Shown here: piece after piece, positions 61,368-64,000 of the stretch
Layout: each line of letters opens with the position of its first letter
Position numbering within the stretch: the stretch's first letter is position 1
Made by a program: the position numbers and the translations under genes
Notes under the pieces: generated by a model
The model's database searches: none
Told to the model about the DNA's origin: nothing
What the model saw: only the letters and a program-made list of their open reading frames with translations
Source of the DNA: DASVBE01 sp963770375
Lineage (GTDB): Bacteria; Actinomycetota; Actinomycetes; Streptosporangiales; Streptosporangiaceae
Direction: 5' to 3'
Length of the DNA stretch: 64,000 nt
NCBI GenBank assembly: GCA_963770375.1
Contig: CAVYPM010000017.1
Coordinates: 124,001 to 188,000, forward strand

Positions 61368-61982
61368 TCAACGGCCCGATGGGGCCGTGGTCAAGGTTAC
61401 CAGCTGGCGGCAGACGTCCTCGACGGAAGTGTTCACCAGCGTGATGTCGAATTCGCTTTCGGCGGCCAGCTCCAGCCGGGCCGCGGCCAGCCGCTGCTCG
61501 ATCACCCTGGGCGGCTCGGTGCCGCGCCCGCTCAGGCGGCGGACCAGCTCATCCCAGGACGGCGGGGCCAGGAAGACCAGCAGCGCGCCGTCCACGGCCT
61601 GGCGCACCTGCCGGGCCCCGGCCAGATCGATCTCCAGCAGCACCGGCGTGCCCGCGGCCATTCTGTCCAGCACCGGGCCGCGCGGGGTGCCGTACCAGTG
61701 CCCGGCGAAGTTCGCCCACTCCAGCAGCTCGCCGTCGCGGACCTGCCGCTGGAACTCGGGTTCGGTGATGAAGTGGTACTCGCGCCCGTCGGCCTCGCCG
61801 GGCCGGGGGGCCCGGGTGGTCACCGAGACGGACAGCCACACCTGAGGGGAAGCCCGGCGCAGCCGGGCCACCACCGTGCTCTTGCCGACGCCGGAAGGTC
61901 CGGACAGAACCGTCAGCCGGGCCGGGACAGGGGCCGGGGTCAGGGCCGCGCATGACGCGCGATCAGTCATCGGATCGGCCAC
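61368..61982 (-). CDS. gmk: Guanylate kinase
   Basis: Phosphorylates GMP to GDP. Walker A is GPSGVGKSTVVARLRRASPQ near residue 28; the GMP-binding loop VSVTTRAPRPGEADGREYHF, lid region LEWANFAGHWYGTPRGPV and VLLEIDLAGARQVRQAV follow. 204 residues, typical. It begins an apparent gmk-rpoZ-coaBC-metK row, separated from mihF by a strong terminator. Confidence 0.95.
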   Translation of the reverse strand: MADPMTDRASCAALTPAPVPARLTVLSGPSGVGKSTVVARLRRASPQVWLSVSVTTRAPRPGEADGREYHFITEPEFQRQVRDGELLEWANFAGHWYGTPRGPVLDRMAAGTPVLLEIDLAGARQVRQAVDGALLVFLAPPSWDELVRRLSGRGTEPPRVIEQRLAAARLELAAESEFDITLVNTSVEDVCRQLVTLTTAPSGR

Positions 61983-62110
61983 AGACCGTCGTCCCCCGCC
62001 CCGCCTCTCGGCTGTCCATCCTGCGGTTACAAACCACCGCCCGACAGGTTAGGCGGCGAGCCGCAAGGGCTGGCGCCGGCGCACCGGGAAATCCCGTCAC
62101 CGGGCCATTT

Positions 62111-62152
62111 GGCATTCCGCAGACCGCAAAGCATACCGGTCTGCGGAATGCC
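62111..62152 (-). terminator. mihF terminator, perfect 16-bp stem
   Basis: GGCATTCCGCAGACCG / CGGTCTGCGGAATGCC with 10-nt loop CAAAGCATAC, starting 17 bp after the mihF stop. Strong, perfect stem without a T-run. The rest of the 187-bp spacer to gmk (61983-62110) should contain the gmk promoter; I cannot point to it. Confidence 0.8.
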
Positions 62153-62169
62153 ACCCAGCGACAATACTG

Positions 62170-62484
62170 TCATTCGCTAAACTCGTTCTCCAGGGCCGTG
62201 CGCTGGTTCGCACCCAGTCCGCGGACGCGGCGGGATTCGGCGATACCAAGCCGTTCCATCATCTGCTTGGCGCGCACCTTGCCGACCCCCGGCATGGACT
62301 CGATCAGCGCCGAGACCTTCATCTTGCCTATGACATCGTCCGTCTGACCCTCCTTGAGAACCTCAGGCAGGGTGGTAGCGGCTCGCTTCAGACGGTTCTT
62401 CACCTCGGCCCGCTCCTTGCGTGCTTTGGCAGCCTTCTCTAGCGCTGCCGCCCGCTGCTCGGGGGTGAGTGGAGGAAGAGCCAC
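62170..62484 (-). CDS. mihF: Integration host factor, actinobacterial type (mIHF)
   Basis: Nucleoid-associated DNA-bending protein specific to actinobacteria, needed for growth in mycobacteria. The 104 residues have the N-terminal ALPPLTPEQRAAALEKAAKA, a helical region and the helix-two-turn-helix SALIESMPGVGKVRAKQMME followed by LGIAESRRVRGLGANQ. GTG 62484 has GAGGTGACC at good spacing. Between pyrF and gmk as usual. Its leader is unusually long (see 62485-63463). Confidence 0.95.
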   Translation of the reverse strand: MALPPLTPEQRAAALEKAAKARKERAEVKNRLKRAATTLPEVLKEGQTDDVIGKMKVSALIESMPGVGKVRAKQMMERLGIAESRRVRGLGANQRTALENEFSE

Positions 62485-63463
62485 GCGTGGTCACCTCGGG
62501 TTTCGTATCGAAAAAGTCGCTCCGCGAGGGGAAACTAGCGAGTCCGGCGGCCGGTAGCAACGCAAACCGGGGTTTGTCACGCCACAATTTATCCGATACT
62601 ACTCTTCGAATATGGTTTGATACGCTACGTAGTCAGATGTGTTATCACACGTCACGCGGTTATTGCTGGCCGACCGCAAAAACTGCCGGTCGATTGCCGG
62701 CATTTGGACATGGCGTCCAGGGTCGCGCGCGGCGGGCGGAGCCCGATTGAGGGGCCGCCGGGGCCGCCCGGCGCCCGCCGGCGAGGCGGAAGATCACCCG
62801 CCGTAACCGCCGGCGGGCCGGGTTGCCGGCGCCGGCCGGTGAGTGCGCACAGCGAACGGTTGCAGCCGGCCGCGCCCGAGGTGACCGCCCTGCCGCCGCG
62901 GCGCCCATGATCGCTCAGGCGCCCCGCGGAGCCCGCTGCGGCGCGCCGCCGGCCGCGCCCGGCCGGCCGCCCCGCGGCGCCCGGCAGCCCGCGCCGGCCG
63001 CCCGGGCCGCCGCCCTCCGGCCCGGCCGCCGGGGCCCCGCAGACCGCCCCGGCCCGCCCTGTCCCCGCCATCCGCGCCGCCCCGCTCCGGGGATTCCGGT
63101 AAATCGCTTAAATTGCCATCAGAACATTCCTGAATATGCCCGTTATTTGCGCACCAATTTTCCCGCTGTACGGAATCCTGTGCTTACTCTCCGTGACGAC
63201 AGGGGCCACCGCGGGCGCGGGCCGGCCCAGCGCCCCGCTCCCCCGGGCCACGCCCCCGCGCCACCCCGGACCCGGGCCAGCCCCGCTCCCCGGGCGACGC
63301 CTCCCGGTCGCCCGGACCGGGCCGGCCGCGTCCCCGCCGCGGAGCGAGCCACCCCGGCCGACCGCGCTGGCGTCGGCGCCCGCGCCAGTCCGCCGCCCCG
63401 GCTGCAATGTGACCGAGCGTGGGACGGCCGGGGCTGGTGGGGCGGCGGGGCCCCGGCACACAC
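62485..63463. other. Long non-coding spacer upstream of mihF with two AT-rich islands
   Basis: This 980-bp stretch between the pyrF terminator and mihF holds no credible gene; its open frames are GC-driven low complexity. Two AT-rich islands stand out from 75-80% GC: 62575-62700 (probably the mihF promoter; it includes CTACGTAG and GTGTTATCACAC) and 63090-63190 (CGCTTAAATTGCC, GAATATGCCCGTTATTTGCG, CAATTTTCCC). The second is flanked by GGATTCCG (63091) and CGGAATCC (63171). A regulatory RNA, an Lsr2/NAP-bound region or a promoter are possible readings. Confidence 0.5.
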
Positions 63464-63515
63464 CGACGATGTGCCATCGCCGGCGTCATGAGTCGCCTCC
63501 GATGGCACATCGTCG
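63464..63515 (-). terminator. pyrF terminator, perfect 16-bp stem
   Basis: CGACGATGTGCCATCG / CGATGGCACATCGTCG with a 20-nt loop, 52 bp downstream of the pyrF stop on the minus strand. It is followed by GC-rich sequence, not a T-run, like the other hairpins here. Confidence 0.75.
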
Positions 63516-63567
63516 CGCCCTGAGAGCAGGCAGAGGCGCGGCGGGACTGGCCTGGGCGCGGCGGGTG

Positions 63568-64000
63568 CTAGGTGCCGGTGGCGGCGGTCAGGCGGCGGAG
63601 GGCGGAGCCCATCATGGCGGCGGCGGCGCCGGGGTCGGGGGCGCCGGTGATCGGGCGGCCGATCACCAGCAGGTCGGCGCCGGCCGTCAGGGCCGCCTCC
63701 GGGGTGGCGATCCGGGCCTGGTCCTGGGCGTCCGCGCCGGCCAGGCGGATGCCCGGCGTGATCAGCGTGATGTCCGGGCCGACCTCGGCGCGCACCGCGG
63801 CGACCTCGTGCGGCGAGCAGACCAGGCCGCGGGCGCCGGCCTCGACCGCCATCAGGGCCAGGCGGCGGACCGCGTCGTGGACAGGCCCGGCCGTGCCGAT
63901 CGCGGCCAGGTCGTCGTCGCCCAGGGAGGTCAGCACGGTCACCGCGGCGATGCTGGTCTGCGGGGCAGCCTGGATAGCGGCCTTGATCATGGCCGCGCCG
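63568..64000 (-). CDS. pyrF: Orotidine 5'-phosphate decarboxylase, C-terminal part
   Basis: Last pyrimidine de novo enzyme, forming UMP. Only the C-terminal 144 codons are inside the window; the frame continues past the right edge. Visible family segments: SIAAVTVLTSLGDDDLAAIG, ARGLVCSPHEVAAVRAEVG, ITPGIRLAGADAQDQARIAT and ADLLVIGRPITGAPDPGAAA. The GIR and IGRPIT phosphate-binding loops are intact. Its place before mihF is the normal actinobacterial order. Ends at TAG 63568. Confidence 0.93.
   Translation of the reverse strand, partial: GAAMIKAAIQAAPQTSIAAVTVLTSLGDDDLAAIGTAGPVHDAVRRLALMAVEAGARGLVCSPHEVAAVRAEVGPDITLITPGIRLAGADAQDQARIATPEAALTAGADLLVIGRPITGAPDPGAAAAMMGSALRRLTAATGT

Noticed and set aside
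62652..63510. Several overlapping Arg/Pro/Ala-rich frames upstream of mihF
   Set aside because: They arise from extreme GC content, show no ribosome sites or domains, and conflict with the hairpin terminator.

Overview
The window is chromosomal DNA of a very high-GC actinobacterium. It carries a dcw-cluster end (mraZ, rsmH, ftsL), mihF, an SsgB/SigF-type sigma factor, an F420-type LLM oxidoreductase, a YCII/ECF sigma pair and an iron box of the DtxR/IdeR type. Gene order on the right (pyrF-mihF-gmk-rpoZ-coaBC-metK-priA-def-fmt-rsmB-rpe, then ribE-ribBA-ribH) and in the middle (aroC-aroK-aroB-aroQ, then pepQ-efp-nusB) is the standard actinobacterial arrangement. I would not place it below class level; a Streptosporangiales-like organism is only a guess. 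Layout: 1-4.1 kb is the dcw end (ftsI start, ftsL, rsmH, mraZ, with four phased MraZ boxes) diverging from a moxR-DUF58-transglutaminase operon (3.1-8.0 kb). An APC permease, a DUF3040 protein and dinB follow (8.1-11.7 kb), then nusB, efp and pepQ (to 14.0 kb). From 14 to 22.4 kb lies a regulatory/accessory block: NDH-2-like dehydrogenase, SigB/F-family sigma factor with its own SigB-type promoter, a PAS-GAF-PP2C phosphatase, a GT4 glycosyltransferase, a GAF-ANTAR protein and an LLM oxidoreductase. The shikimate operon occupies 22.4-25.7 kb. Then come an SseB-like gene, two unrecognised genes, galM, mocA/xdhC cofactor-maturation genes, an iron-box-controlled ferric-iron-type ABC importer (33.1-37.0 kb), and riboflavin genes behind an FMN riboswitch (37.0-39.7 kb). 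Between ribE and rpe sits the most unusual locus: a sugar ABC importer (permease, single-domain ATPase, lipoprotein) next to a response regulator and an 822-residue protein that fuses a sugar-type ABC ATPase to GAF domains and a histidine kinase (39.7-46.6 kb). The right third is housekeeping: rRNA methylation, formyl-Met processing, replication restart, SAM, CoA, GMP, omega subunit, mIHF and pyrF. Two genome-level features stand out. First, a family of roughly 100-bp GC-rich repeats recurs at five intergenic sites (9.8, 14.0, 29.8, 46.7 and 50.7 kb), once supplying the stop codon of rsmB. Second, at least eight otherwise normal genes, including nusB and priA, carry single-base frameshifts, mostly in GC-rich or repeated tracts. 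This pattern is more easily explained by sequencing or assembly error than by gene decay. The metK-priA spacer holds a dense set of palindromes, including two alternating pyrimidine-purine palindromes and an interleaved pair of inverted repeats. No tRNA or rRNA gene, CRISPR array, transposase or integrase was recognised.
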